Of a stretch of 64,000 nucleotides of DNA, positions 21,610 to 33,560 are shown one piece after another. The notes beneath the pieces were generated by a model, which saw nothing but the letters and a program-made list of their open reading frames with translations, did no database searches and had not been told where the DNA came from. The DNA comes from Epichloe hybrida (taxonomy: Eukaryota; Ascomycota; Sordariomycetes; Hypocreales; Clavicipitaceae), in assembly GCA_019022495.1 (NCBI GenBank), contig JAFEKR010000030.1, positions 186,001 to 250,000 on the forward strand, written 5' to 3'. The translations under genes and the position numbers were made by a program. Position 1 is the stretch's first letter, and each line of letters starts with the position of its first letter.

Positions 21610-22900
21610 GCTAGATTTAAATATAAAGGAGCTATAGGATATTTACTTAGAATATACTTACACTACCTAGCAAGGAAGCCCTAAACCTATAGTACCTAAG
21701 TAGTAACCTAAACACTCTAACTATAGAATATAATAAGGTATAGCAGACACTACCTAACTAATGTAATAACCCTAGATCTAGAAATAATAATAATCTAGAC
21801 TAGCTATAGAGGTAACATAAGGTTATATAAGCCTAGCTATATAATGCTTACTTAAGATAAGAGATCTTAGAAATAGAAGCATAGCTTAAAGAAATAGAAG
21901 CGGACCTATAATTAGCTAGATTAGGTAAAAGACCTATAATTACCCCTTAGACAGACGCACTAATAAATCCTATATTCCTAGGTTTCCTACCTAATAGTAA
22001 GTTTATAATAAGCGCGTACTTATAAAGCTTTATTAAGATATAGTATAAGGTGCCTATATATAAGGGAGATACTTATAAGAATTTATAGGTATATCTATAG
22101 GATTTAAATGTGCTATTCTAGCTAGACCTAAGAACCTTCTAGGACAATAAAATAAAGGTAGTGTATACTAGCAGCTACCTAGCTAATGACGCAAAGCGAC
22201 AATAGATACGTCACGTAATAATAAATAGGATAGTTAACTATATAGCTTATACCTAGGATAGATTTATGTCTTAGCTAAACACTAGCGTAATAAATGAAGA
22301 CACAAGGTGCTTAGAAGCTACTAGGACGCTACTAAACCTTAGGTAGAAGTATAATTAATCTTTCTAATCTTTCCTAAGACTCTAGATAAAGGTAGAAGCT
22401 AAATTACCTAACTAGATCCCCTTGTATCTAAGGATAGTAATATTCCTAAATAGCTTAAACAATACTATAAGGTAGCATATAGTTAGCTAAGAGTTCCCTA
22501 TGTCTTAGAGCTACCTATAGGGCTAAGGTAAAAAAGCTAAAGTTATGATAATATCTATAATAAAGAATTGCGATAGAAGCTATAATAAAGAAGGTAAGAA
22601 TAATAAAAGATAATACTCTAGCTCCCCTGTAGATAATTTGTAGCAAGGTTCCTAATAACAAGGCATAGGCTAGAAGCCGTTTAAGTGCTACAAATATAGT
22701 AGCCCTAGATATAGTTTAAATAGATATAAAGTAGTAGACTACTTAATTTATAGGAGCAATAAGCATACTACTAAGAAGCATAGAGATAGTAGTAATAAAT
22801 CTTTAGACCTAAATAAAATTCTAATTAATTAGCGTAAGCCTAGGATAATAGTCTTACTACAAAGAAACCTATAGATAAGAGAATAAGGATATAGGTATCC
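21610..22900 (+). pseudogene. Gypsy-1 copy C gag
   Basis: The frame is the same as copy B gag, with the knuckle near 22686-22730 reading F-K-C-Y-K-Y-S-S-P-R-Y-S-L-N-R-Y: only the first Cys of the CCHC box remains. It ends just before the protease box. The start codon was not recovered. Confidence 0.7.
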
Positions 22901-25900
22901 CTATAGCAAGATAACCGCTAGTTAGTAGTGCTAGCGCTATTTAATACAGGAGCGGAATATTTAATAATCTACCCTAAGCTACTATTAAAATAGGACTAGA
23001 AGAATATAGTGAAAGTAGAGGTAACACTAGAAAGCATAAGCAGGAACGAGATCCTATACTAAGGAATTTTACATAAACTAGTTAAGGTAAAGGATAGCAT
23101 AAGCTATATAAAGGTCTGCTAAGTTAGCTACTATATTACTAATACTAGAGAAGGAATGCTCCTAGGAATAGACTAGACCCTAGAGTATAAACCTATAGTA
23201 ATAGATTAGAAGCAGGGGTTTTAGAGGTTCCTAATAACTAAAGAATATATTATATTTACTTTAGGTAAGCAACAACTACATAAGGTAGCGAAGCAGTCTT
23301 CTATTATGCTATTACTAGCATTACTAAAAGTTAGAATAGTTAAACCTAAAGTAAAAGAGAGGGATACTAATAAAGTTTTATTAACAAATAACACACTAAG
23401 CAACTACCTAACTTATAATATAGTTATAGTAATAGTAAAAGGTAATGTCTAGCCCCTAAAGAAGAAGAAACTTAGAAGCGTAATAGCGCTCTAGGTAGTA
23501 TTTTATAAGAAGCTAGCAGCATCCACGTAGGAAATAGATAGTAATACACCCTAATAGCAAATCCTAGAGAAGTACATGGAATTTACAGATATATTCTTAA
23601 AAGATTTAGCTAGCAAGCTTCTAGAACTTAGGGGCTATACTTATATAATTAAATTAGAAGAAGGGAAACAGCTACTATAGGGACCTATATATAACCTGGC
23701 AGAAAAAGAGCTAGAGGTGCTTAGGGAGTACCTTATAAGTGCGTAGGAAAAAGGATAGATTAGAAGATTAACAAGCCTAGCTAGAGCCCTGATTTTATTT
23801 GTCCTAAAAAAATCAGGGAAATTAAGGCTTTATGTGAATTACAAGGGTCTTAACAGGATCACCATTAAGAATAAGGCCCCCTTGCTATTAATCTCTGAAA
23901 TTCTTAATTAACTAGTAAGCGCAAAAGTCTTTATATCTTTGGATTTTTAAGAGGCATACTACTAGCTACGTATCCGCAAGGGTAATGAGTAGAAGATAGC
24001 GTTCTAATGCTACTATAGATATTTTAAGTACCTTATTATACCATTTGGATTAGTAAACGCGCTAGCCACTTTTCAAGAATATATTAACAACGCGCTCGAG
24101 GGACTTATAGACGAATTCTATATTATTTACCTTAATAACATCCTAATATATAGTAGTAACCCTATAAGACACACAGAGCATATTAAAAGGGTGCTAGAGC
24201 GACTTTAGGACACGGATCTTTATGTTAACCTTAAGAAGTGCTAATTTTTAGTATTATAAGTAAAATTCCTAGGGTTTATTGTGTCTAAAAAAGGCATTAA
24301 GATAAAACCATTAAGGGTTAAAGCCATTATAACCTAGCTAATACCTTATAGCGTGTTTAATATTTAATTATTCCTTAGGTTTATAGGGTTTTACTAACGC
24401 TTTATAAAATAGTATAGTAAGGTAGTAGTCCCGCTAATAAACTATCTAAAGGGTATTTAACTAGCGGAGTTCAAGCTAGAGCCTAGTAAACTTGCGGCGT
24501 TTAGAGAACTCCAAAAGAAGTTCAAGGAGGCACTAATCTTAGTGTACTTTAACTTACTTTATTCACTAAGAGTAAAGATAGATATATCTAGTCATGTAAT
24601 TAGAGCTATACTTATAATATTAGTGCTAGGTAGCTAGCACCTAGTGGCGTATTTTTTAAGGAAGTTAACTAATATTAAGCTTTACTACTTAACCCTAGAC
24701 GCTAAGTTATTAGTAATCTAAGAGGTGTTTTAGGCCTAGAGACACTACCTTGCGTATTTAACTCACTAGATTACAGTTATAATAGACTACCTTAATCACA
24801 AGTACCTAGCTACAAAGCTAAAGCTATCTAGCAGGTAGGTAATAGCGTTAGATAAGCTCTGTCCGTTTAATTTTAGAATTAAACATTATATAGGTAAGCT
24901 AAACCCTGCTAATGCCTTATTAAGAAAAGCAAATTATATTAGTAAGGAGTATAGGGCAGAGGCTATGTCCTTATAGCTACCTAACTTCTTAGCTAAGTTT
25001 ATAAATACTAAGCAGTAAGGGTACTATATGTATAATAGTGTAGTCACAGGCCCTAAGGTTATATTACTTAGCGTAGTTAATAGTTTATTACGAGATTGCT
25101 ACAAGGGCTATTCTAGCCTCTAGGGTTTTAAGAAGATATAACTTAATTATATTATTAAGGAACCTAATAGTCCTATAAAGCCTATAAGTGGTATGCCAAC
25201 TAGGTTTGCTAATTATAAGCAGCAAGGTCATGCCTTATCTATGTTATTTAATGTTTCTATAAGTCTAGTAAGCCTATAGGTTAGGAGTCCGGCTAGGTTA
25301 GTAGTTAGCAAGCAATATAGGCGCCCCCTTAAAACGCTACTTAGCTATAATTTATCTATAAGTCTAAAAGCACACTATAAGCTAGCTACTCATAGCGGTA
25401 TTATAGCAAGAATACAAGTAGTCTAGCAAACCTCTTCTAAGTTTATACGTAACGCTTATCCTAAGTACATAGAATTAGAGACTCTAATTTAAGTTACGTT
25501 ATTTTAAGTATAGTAAGGTAATAACTTTACTATAGGTTAGAGAAAGCTACTTAAGAGCGGTAACCTAGAAGCATCACAGATATAGTCTATCAGGCCCTCT
25601 AAGCTATTAATGTTTAAGAATAGAGTTTTTATTCTAGTAGGTATAAGGAAGGAAGTTCTAATACTTACCTATAATAACCTAGCAGCAGGCCACTAAGGAG
25701 TTAGCAGGACCCTTCGCTAAATTACAAACTAGTACTACTAGCTGTTAATAAAGAAAGACACTAAGTTACATATGCAAACTTACGTAAGCTATCAAACTTC
25801 AAAGCTAAGGCACCACAAACCCTACAGCAAGCTAGTAGCGCTGCCAGTGCCTAATTAGCCTTTTTAAGAATTATTAATAGACTTTATTATAGGGCTACCA

Positions 25901-26950
25901 CCCATGAAAGACATAAACTAGACTTATAATATAATCTTAGTTATTATAAACTGTTTCATAAAGTATAGTATTTACATCCCTATTTTAACGCGTATAACTA
26001 GCAACGGGTTAGCTACTATATTCTTAGAGTATATTTTCAGGGATTACAGCGCTCTAGAGGGCATTATTATAGACTAGGGTTTAACTTTTACTAGCAGGTT
26101 TTAGACAACCTTCTGCTACCTTATTATAACTAAGTAGTAACTAAGCACCGCGTTCTACCCGTAAATAGACAGTTAGATAGAATATCTAAACTAAGTTTTA
26201 GAGTATTATTTAAGAGCCTTTACTTACTTCAACTAAACTAATTAGGCTAATAATCTTTTAATGGTATAGTTTATATATAATATAAGCGTCTATTTAACTT
26301 ATAGCTACACCCTAGCTAAGGCACTGCGAGGCTATAACCCTAGGGGACCGCAGCAAGTGGTTGTGAATATTCCTATAGTGAATAACTAGGTAGAAACTCA
26401 TGCCGTTACGCTAAGAGATAGACACGTAGTAATTAAGTAGCTTCTAAGTAACTTATAGGTCTAGTATATAAAGCACTATAATAAGAAGCGGACCCTAATA
26501 AAGTTTAACGTAGGTAACTATATTTTATTATCTATAAAGAACATTAACTTATAGTAACCTAGTAGAAAGCTAAGTGTAAAGTACCTAAGCCCTTATAAAA
26601 TCAAAAAGGCAATTAGTACCCACAGACTTACGTATTAATTAAGGCTACCACGCGGAACACGTCTATATAATGTTTTTAATATCACTAACCTTAAACCATT
26701 CGTAGGGGACCTATCTAGTATAGAAGATATGTCCTTGCTATAAGAGAATATTACGGACGATAAGTAAGAATTCGAAGTTAAGAGAATTATATTGCATTAT
26801 TATAATAGGAGATATTAGAAATACCTAGTTAAGTAGAAGGGCTATAATACTTTAGAAAATTCTTAAGTAAAGAAAAGAGATTTTATTATAATAGATATTA
26901 TTAAGGATTACAAGCGGTAACTAAGTAGCTAGTTTATAAATATAAAGGTA
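22900..26950 (+). pseudogene. Gypsy-1 copy C pol: protease, RT, RNase H, integrase, chromodomain
   Basis: The protease box near 22930 reads ALFNTGAEYL (D-T-G to N-T-G). The RT catalytic box at 24128-24154 reads YLNNILIYS. The integrase core runs about 25870-26220 with the first Asp and the Glu kept and with the INQVLE-type helix. The chromodomain lies at about 26810-26880. A 60-codon open stretch on the opposite strand at 23221-23403 is a shadow of the protease/RT linker. Non-functional because of many stops and the YLNN box. Confidence 0.86.
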
Positions 26951-28855
26951 TATTTAATAGAGTTCAGATAGTAGTAGCGACATATAAAGAAAAAAAATCC
27001 AGATAATTTCTTAGATAACCTAACTTGTAGCTACTTTACACTAATCACTCTATTAATATATTAGGCGCCTAACCCTTAGTAGTCTTACCTATGCTAATAG
27101 GGGCGGAGGATTCGTCCTTATTATTAGAAGAATCCCCCTCTCTATATATATATATATAAAGCTTGCTAGGAAGGTCTAGTAGCCTAACATAAGTAGGAAG
27201 TGCAAACGTATTAGTAGCAAGCTACTAGTGAGTTAGTAAAGCTATAAGCTAGAGCGTAGGGAGTATATATAGATAAAAGGTTTTACATAATAAAACATAA
27301 GCTATTAGAAATATCTATCTAGACTTCTAGATTAATAGTATTACTAAGCAGTAACATAGTAACTCATTTGTTAGCGTTAGCCTCACATGCAACTTCCGCT
27401 ATAAGCCACGCTTGCCTTGCCTAACTACGCTTATTAGCATTCTTAGTGGTTAAGAGCGCATTATAAAGTTTACGTTTTACGCGCATTAGATACTAGCAGT
27501 ATATTAGCAGTAACTAAGTTATAGAAACAGGGGACGTATGTCATTAAGAAAGTATGGATTATTATTAGGATTACTATAAGCGTTAATACGCTTAAAGAGC
27601 GCATAGTATAACTAGGTAAACCAAGTAGGACACTAGTAGCGTGTTAGTATACATATTAGCAGTAAGTAAAGGGAGAATATACCCTAGAATAGTCTTTATT
27701 ATTTTATAAACAATATACACATTTTATTAAGTTACCTATGTAAGTTAGTAACAACCCGCAGCAAGATAGTAGTAAAGTCATACTTAGGGAATTAGTACAC
27801 TCTATTAGGATAGATTTGCCCTCTATAAGATATTACGGCTTCATACTATTACTATCTTTAGAAGTAATTACCTATATTACTACCTACTATGCATAGTATA
27901 TGTAAGGAATTTTTGTTCTACTAGCACTACTAGCTATAAGTTAGTAGGGTAGGCGCTAGGGGGACACGGATATTATACTTACATAGAAATTTTAGAAGCT
28001 AAATATTTCTTACTAGGAGACTTTATAGGGAATAGCGTAGGAGTCTTTACACTAGGGGGAGGTAGTAGTAGCAAATTAATTACTTATATTAAAGATATTA
28101 TTAACTACTAGTAAGTTAGTAGTAATATACTATAAGAAAACTTATAGGTAAAAGGTAAGAAACTAATATTTTAGTGTTTAAGAGAATTTAGATGTTTTAG
28201 ATAAGGATAGATACAGACAATAAAGTAATGCTATAGGATGTTAGTAACTACTATAAGAGAAGCTATAAAGCTACTAGTTTGTAGGTAAGGGTAACTTATA
28301 ATACTAAGGGAGGATATAAAAGGAAGAAAAAGTATATAGAAGTAGGGGAAAGTAGGCCTTTTTTATATTAGCCCTAGACCCCTAAGTAATTTACACGCTA
28401 TGTATAGCTAATCTAGGAATTATAATATTCATAGTTACAGCCACCACTAGCAGATACACACGCTAGCTGCAAACTCCTAGTGAGATTAACATAACATCCC
28501 TAATATTAGATAAGAAGTTATTTATTTTAAATAGCATGCGTTACCCTATCCATTTAACCTAATCACAAAACTTAACACTAGTAGTCTGCCTACTTAGCGC
28601 TAATAACTTATTAGATAGAGGCATACATATTAGAGGCAATAAAGCAGTGAGTGTATAGCTACCTATAATCCGGCAATTATAAGAAGGGCTACCTAGACCC
28701 CTATAATATCTATCTTACTATTTAAAGCGGACGTAACACTACGCACTAATAGTATAGCTAGTAACATAGACATTGCTATAGGTTATGCGTAGTAAACACA
28801 CACTAGCTAAGTAACTCTTTATAATTAAGGATAATTATATATTAGGGGGGCAGTA
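26950..28855 (+). other. Gypsy-1 copy C 3' segment with the longest stop-poor sense frame, then polypurine tract
   Basis: In this least-mutated copy one sense frame can be followed through about 27550-28840. It has a particularly stop-poor run near 28390-28640 (about 80 codons with two stops) containing words such as SEINITSLILDKKLF and NLLDRGIHIRGNKA. Small length differences from A, B and D change the frame upstream of 27560. No domain was recognised. The polypurine tract is ATTAGGGGGG near 28841-28850. Confidence 0.45.
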
Positions 28856-29122
28856 TATTAGGGGCACAGAGGCTAGGGAGTTACGGATAGGATGGTTACA
28901 TAATAGAGCCCTTAGATAAGCCCTAGATTACATAGATAACTAAGTAGCTACTAGGTAGCCACATACACGTAGTAGGGTATTTAGACAAGGACTGCCTATA
29001 AGAGTTATAGGAGGTTAGAGTTTAAGACCTTTATACACCCACCCCTAAGTAGCAGCTCTCTAGCTACGATCAAGAGTCTTAGCCTTCACTCCGTTTATAT
29101 CTCTCCCACCACAGTCGTAACA
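28856..29122 (+). repeat. Gypsy-1 copy C 3' LTR
   Basis: 267 bp; starts TATTAGGGGCAC and ends CACCACAGTCGTAACA, followed by TSD AAAAG. The end is better preserved than the start, as in copy B. Confidence 0.92.
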
Positions 29123-29255
29123 AAAAGGAAGGATCCGCGAGATAGAAGCTTTTTCCCTTCTATAAAAAGGAATAAATTTCAAATACAAAGACTTCCCTTC
29201 TATAAAAGAGGAAGGACCCGCGAGATAGAAGCTTTTCCCTTCTATAAAAAGGAAA
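29123..29255 (+). other. CopA1 leader, second part with direct repeats
   Basis: It resumes at the AAAAG duplication with GGAAGGATCCGCGAG and repeats the CTTCCCTTCTATAAA...GAAGCTTTTCCC unit twice. This brings CopA1 to about three units against one in CopA2. Confidence 0.75.
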
Positions 29256-29446
29256 ATAGATACTAAAGGAAAAGGAAAGGGACCTGTAATCCCTGACCCT
29301 AGTGCGCAAGAGGTTCTAAATAACTAGCTAAAAGAGCAGGCTATTAAGCAATAAGCAACTATAGACTAGTTATTAGAGAAGCTAGAAAGCTTATCTATAA
29401 CTATAAATAGTCGTATGGAGGGTGTGGAATCTAATAAGCCCGCTAG
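29256..29446 (+). pseudogene. CopA1 gag, N-terminal part
   Basis: A frame beginning at ATA-GAT-ACT (29256; probably an original ATG) runs through a Lys/Gly-rich start (DTKGKGKGPVIPDP) and a glutamine-rich, coiled-coil-like stretch to the hAT-2 insertion. It has only three TAG/TAA stops in about 60 codons. It resumes at 38623 in frame after hAT-2 and its TSD are removed. CopA2 carries the same sequence at about 55106-55295. Confidence 0.7.
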
Positions 29447-29455
29447 CAGAGCTTT

Positions 29456-29600
29456 GCACTACACTACATTACATTGTGTAGTATTTGTAGTGTAGTGTAG
29501 TATACTACACTACACTACATACTACACTACACTACACATTACACTACAAGGGAATTTTTTTACTACACTACACTACATGTAGTATTTTGTAGTATTTGTA
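29456..29600. repeat. hAT-2 left subterminal ACTAC array
   Basis: ACTAC/GTAGT motifs in alternating orientation; equivalent to the right end of hAT-1 in reverse. Confidence 0.8.
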
Positions 29601-29887
29601 GTATTTGTAATTTTTAGTAATATAATTACTTATAATAGCTTATAATAGCTTATAATAGCTTATAATAGCTTATAGTTTATAAGCTACTATAAGCTATAAT
29701 AAATTATATTAACTTATAATATTATTAGTGTTAAAGTTTAATTAAAATTAAATAGTAAATAAGTAACTAAAATATAAATATAAATAAGTATAAGGAAATT
29801 ACTATAGAAAAAGCTATACTTTTTAATTACTTAGTATTTTAAGCTTTTTAAATATATTAATAAAACAAAATACTTTTCTTTCTTATA

Positions 29888-30303
29888 TTTTTTAAAATAA
29901 TAATAATAGTAATAATAGTAATAATAGTAATAATAGTAATAATAGTAATAATAGTAATAATAGTAATAATAGTAATAATAGTAATAATACTAATAATAGT
30001 AATAATAGTAATAATAGTAATAATAGTAATAATAGTAATAATAGTAATAATAGTAATAATAGTAATAATAGTAATAATAGTAATAATAGTAATAATAGTA
30101 ATGATAGTAATAATAGTAATAATAGTAATAATAGTAATAATAGTAATAATAGTAATAATAGTAATAATAGTAATAATAGTAATAATAGTAATAATAGTAA
30201 TAATAGTAATAATAGTAATAATAGTAATAATAGTAGTAGTAGTAGTAATAGTAGTAATAGTAATAATAGTAGTAGTAGTAGTAATAGTAGTAATAGTAAT
30301 AAT
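29888..30303. repeat. 9-bp minisatellite (AATAATAGT)n in hAT-2
   Basis: About 415 bp, the reverse complement of the hAT-1 array and longer by about 110 bp. It ends in AGTAGTAGT variants at 30230-30300. An apparent Ile/Val-only reading frame at 30101-30331 is a by-product of the repeat. Confidence 0.96.
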
Positions 30304-30378
30304 AAATTTAATATCTCTTTTTAAGAAATAATTCTATAACTAATTAAAAAAAAGTATAAACTCTAAGTAAAAGGTAAC

Positions 30379-30870
30379 TATAAGGACCCACTTTAGACCC
30401 ACTTTTATTAATTCCTTCTTTTTCTAAGACTAGATTATAGAAAAAAGCATAAAAGTTATTAGGAAGTAGAGGTATAATTATAAGGACTCACTTTAGACCC
30501 ACTTTTATTAATTCCTTCTTTTTCTAAGACTAGATTATAGAAAAAAGCATAAAAGTTATTAGGAAGTAAAGGTATAATTATAAGGACCCACTTTAGACCC
30601 ACTCTTATTAATACCTCCTTTTTCTAAGACTAGATTATAGAAAAAAGCATAAAAGTTATTAGGAAGTAGAGGTATAATTATAAGGACCCACTTTAGACCC
30701 ACTTTTATTAATACCTCCTTTTTCTAAGACTAGATTATAGAAAAAAGCATAAAAGTTATTAGGAAGTAGAGGTATAATTATAAGGACTTACTTTAGACTT
30801 ACTTTTATTAATATATCTTTTTCTTTAGACTAAATTATAGAAAAAGCATAGAAACTATTAGTAAATAAAA
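30379..30870. repeat. 100-bp tandem repeat in hAT-2, five units
   Basis: Units start at 30379, 30479, 30579, 30679 and 30779 with TATAAGGACYCACTTTAGAC. The period is exactly 100 bp and identity is high between the middle units. The last unit is cut at 30876 by CopB. Confidence 0.95.
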
Positions 30871-30876
30871 GGTATA

Positions 30877-31134
30877 TGTTGATTCCTTCGGATCTTCATC
30901 GGTTCAATCGTGGCCAAAGACCGGACCAATTGTGGGTCCGGCGCGATGCACGCGATATGATTGGCTGCATCAATTCGCCACCCCCTTTTGCCCTACATAC
31001 GGATTTCGCCCACTTTCCTAGCATCTAGACTTTCCCTCTCTTCTCTCTCTTTCCTAGCTAGCTATCTAACTATCTATTATTAACTTTAATCATACGGGAT
31101 TTATTACCTGCGCAGGACCTTAGTGCATCTAACA
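30877..31134 (+). repeat. CopB 5' LTR
   Basis: 258 bp, GC-richer than its surroundings; it holds GATTGGCTGCATCAATT (CCAAT-type box), CGCGATGCACGCG and a pyrimidine-rich stretch CTCTCTTCTCTCTCTTTCC (about 31035-31053) that may be promoter sequence. Most differences from the 3' LTR are C/T or G/A transitions. Confidence 0.92.
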
Positions 31135-31840
31135 CTGATTAGTAGTTAACTTCATAACTATAGATAAGCTAGGTATTATAAGAAGAGACATTTCTATAGA
31201 CGCTACTACCACTACCCCTTGTTGTGCTATAATGGTTATTATAGTAAAGAGGCATGACTGCATAAGTGTGCTAAAGGAAGAGACTAGAATCCTAGTTGTA
31301 GGCTTGTTAGGCTTCTAAGGAATTAATCTATTAACCCTTAGGCTTAGGGATATAACTTCGTTATATCTATCTAGGATATTATTATTAATTATCGATTTTA
31401 TCATCTATCACGAGAAAACTAACTAACTAACCAAATCTATTGCCGCGAGGCATTTATTTCGAACCTAACGTTAAACAACCTTAGCTAAGCTAGCTGATAT
31501 ATCTACAACTTCTCTATAAATATTCCCTTTATCTAACAGACCTTCAATCTCTCCCTATAAGCATCTACTACTTGTTTTTTTTGCCCCCTTTATTATTAGT
31601 GCTATTTACCCTGTACTTATTAGCAAGAAAGAGAGATTACCTCCTTCCTTTCTTTTCACGAAAAACAGGAAGTGGCAATTCCTATTATTCCCTTATTACT
31701 TTTCCTATCACTTTCTAGTTACTTTTAGAACTTATGTTACTTTCTTTATCTCTATTAATTTATTCTTATTACTACTTTTACTACTTCTGCTGCTTTTTCT
31801 TCCGTTTTTGCTATTTTTATAATCTTCTGATTTCATTAGA
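31135..31840 (+). other. CopB leader, no gene seen
   Basis: This runs from the LTR to the apparent start of gag. No clear tRNA-complementary PBS is visible after the LTR end (CTGATTAGTAGTTAAC), and no coding frame is convincing. Confidence 0.5.
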
Positions 31841-33560
31841 GCAATAACGCTCCTAAAATATAAAAGAAGAACCTCGCAATAGCAATAGGCAAACACAAGA
31901 GCTTAATTAGTAGTAAAAATAACAAATTAGTAACATTCCTTTTATAGTTAAAGATAGCAGAGGAATCTAGACCTTCTATAAGAGTAAAGGCTACTAGTAA
32001 TAGTAAGGCTCTAACTATTACCCTTAAAAGACCCTAAGAGCATGAATTACCCCTATGCCTTTAATAGCTTACTTACGAATTCTCATATAACTAGAAAGAA
32101 TCTGTTAAGCTAGATCTAGACACTACTACATAGCTTAAGCTTAACAACCGAATTACGAGATTTATTAACCTTAGTAAGCATTAAGGTTAGAGAGATAATA
32201 ACCTATAGGAATTATTCTAAGAAGACTTTAAAGGCTAGTCTAAAGACACCTTTAAAAGGGTATCTAAGGATATTATTAGAGAATTACGCAATTCTCTATA
32301 AGATTACAGCGTCCTTATTAGGCAAGGCCTAGGATATTTAATCCTAGCATTACTTAAGGAAGTGCTTTATTAAACTTTAATACCTCTTTAGTCATAGGAA
32401 AGATCACAAGAATAACCATAATCTTCTAAACCCCTAGAACCTTAACATTAACAGCCCTGATAACCTACCCTAGAAATTAACCTTCCCTAACCCTAGAGAT
32501 TGCTTAAACCCTCATAAGAACCCCTATAATAATCCCCATTATATTAATAGCTCCATCCAGATAATTATTATTAAGAACAACTAGTAGACCATTATTTATA
32601 ATAAATTATGCCTTTATAGTAATTCCCCTCTAAAGATCAGATTATAAAGAAGATCTTAGAGCTTATAAAGATATATAAGGATAGTAACTGCTATAGTAAA
32701 AAGCTATATAACTTCTTAATGCTAAAGATCACGCTCTTTAAAAATAAGTGTAATAGAATTAACCTTCCTTAAATATATTATTAGAAGGCTTTCCCTATTA
32801 TATTAATAGGTAATACTAAGTAATACTACCTTAATTACCTCTTTAGAAATAACTATTCCTATAAAAAGATAATCGCCTGTATTTGTTAATGCTTTAAGAT
32901 AGAAAGTAACTAGTAATTCTATTACTATAAATAGAGTAGTATAATACTAAAGAGTATAATTAAGAAGAACCCTAATAAAAGCAAGCTTAAGTGCCTTAAG
33001 ATTATATTATTAACCCTTAAGAAGATCTATAAAGGCTTATACCTTACTAAGATAGTAAATACTAAACTCTATAAGCAGGCCTTAAACGCTATAGCTAGTA
33101 TGCCTAAATATTAGATAGTGGAATATATATACTCTATAGGCTTTAAAAGTCTTGCTAGAGACCTCCGTAAGGTAATCACTATTGCGAAATTAAATAAGAA
33201 GTCCTCCTAATACCTTTAGTACTAATAAGAAGACCCTCTAGAGGCTATGTTTACTAATCATTAGTATAGATAGCAATTATCCCCCTATGGCAGAGGAAGT
33301 TATTATAGACAAAGCCCTAGGCTAAGCACTAAGCGCTACTTTATATGTGGTAAAAGCAGCTGCTAGTCTTCTAATCACTTTACTAAAGAGTGTTAAAAGA
33401 AGAAAGACTACTAGTAGGCTAGTAAAACATATTATACACCCCCTTTAGAGAAGAGATTCTAGGTATTCCTTGCCTCCTATAAAGGGTAGGATAATAATAA
33501 GCCTAATAAAGGCTTAGGTTAGAATTAGGAATTATATCTTTTAGCTTACACGGAAGCCAA
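31840..33560 (+). pseudogene. CopB gag with fungal Copia-type cysteine knuckle
   Basis: The frame reads Gag-like with words such as TRFINLSKH and DIIRELRNSL. At 33337-33393 it holds a knuckle of the form C/Y-F-I-C-G-K-S-S-C-x-S-S-N-H-F-T-K-E-C, as in fungal Copia Gags; the first Cys codon reads TAC. Stops are TAG/TAA. The exact start is unresolved, probably an ATG turned into ATA. Confidence 0.65.

Larger units (their letters stand above)
21304..29122 (+). mobile_element. Gypsy-1 copy C: full-length chromovirus in the CopA1 leader
   Basis: 7,819 bp, LTRs at 21304-21570 and 28856-29122, TSD AAAAG (21299-21303, 29123-29127). It is collinear with copy B, but fewer CpA/CpG sites are lost. Several catalytic codons that are changed in B survive here, for example the integrase Glu near 26176. 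It is still full of TAA/TAG stops. Confidence 0.94.

Noticed and set aside
23221..23403. 60-codon minus-strand ORF
   Set aside because: It lies antisense to the protease/RT linker of Gypsy-1 copy C, where the plus-strand frame is clearly coding; low-complexity hydrophobic product.
30101..30331. 76-codon Ile/Val-only ORF
   Set aside because: It is a reading of the 9-bp (AATAATAGT) minisatellite in hAT-2; no gene.
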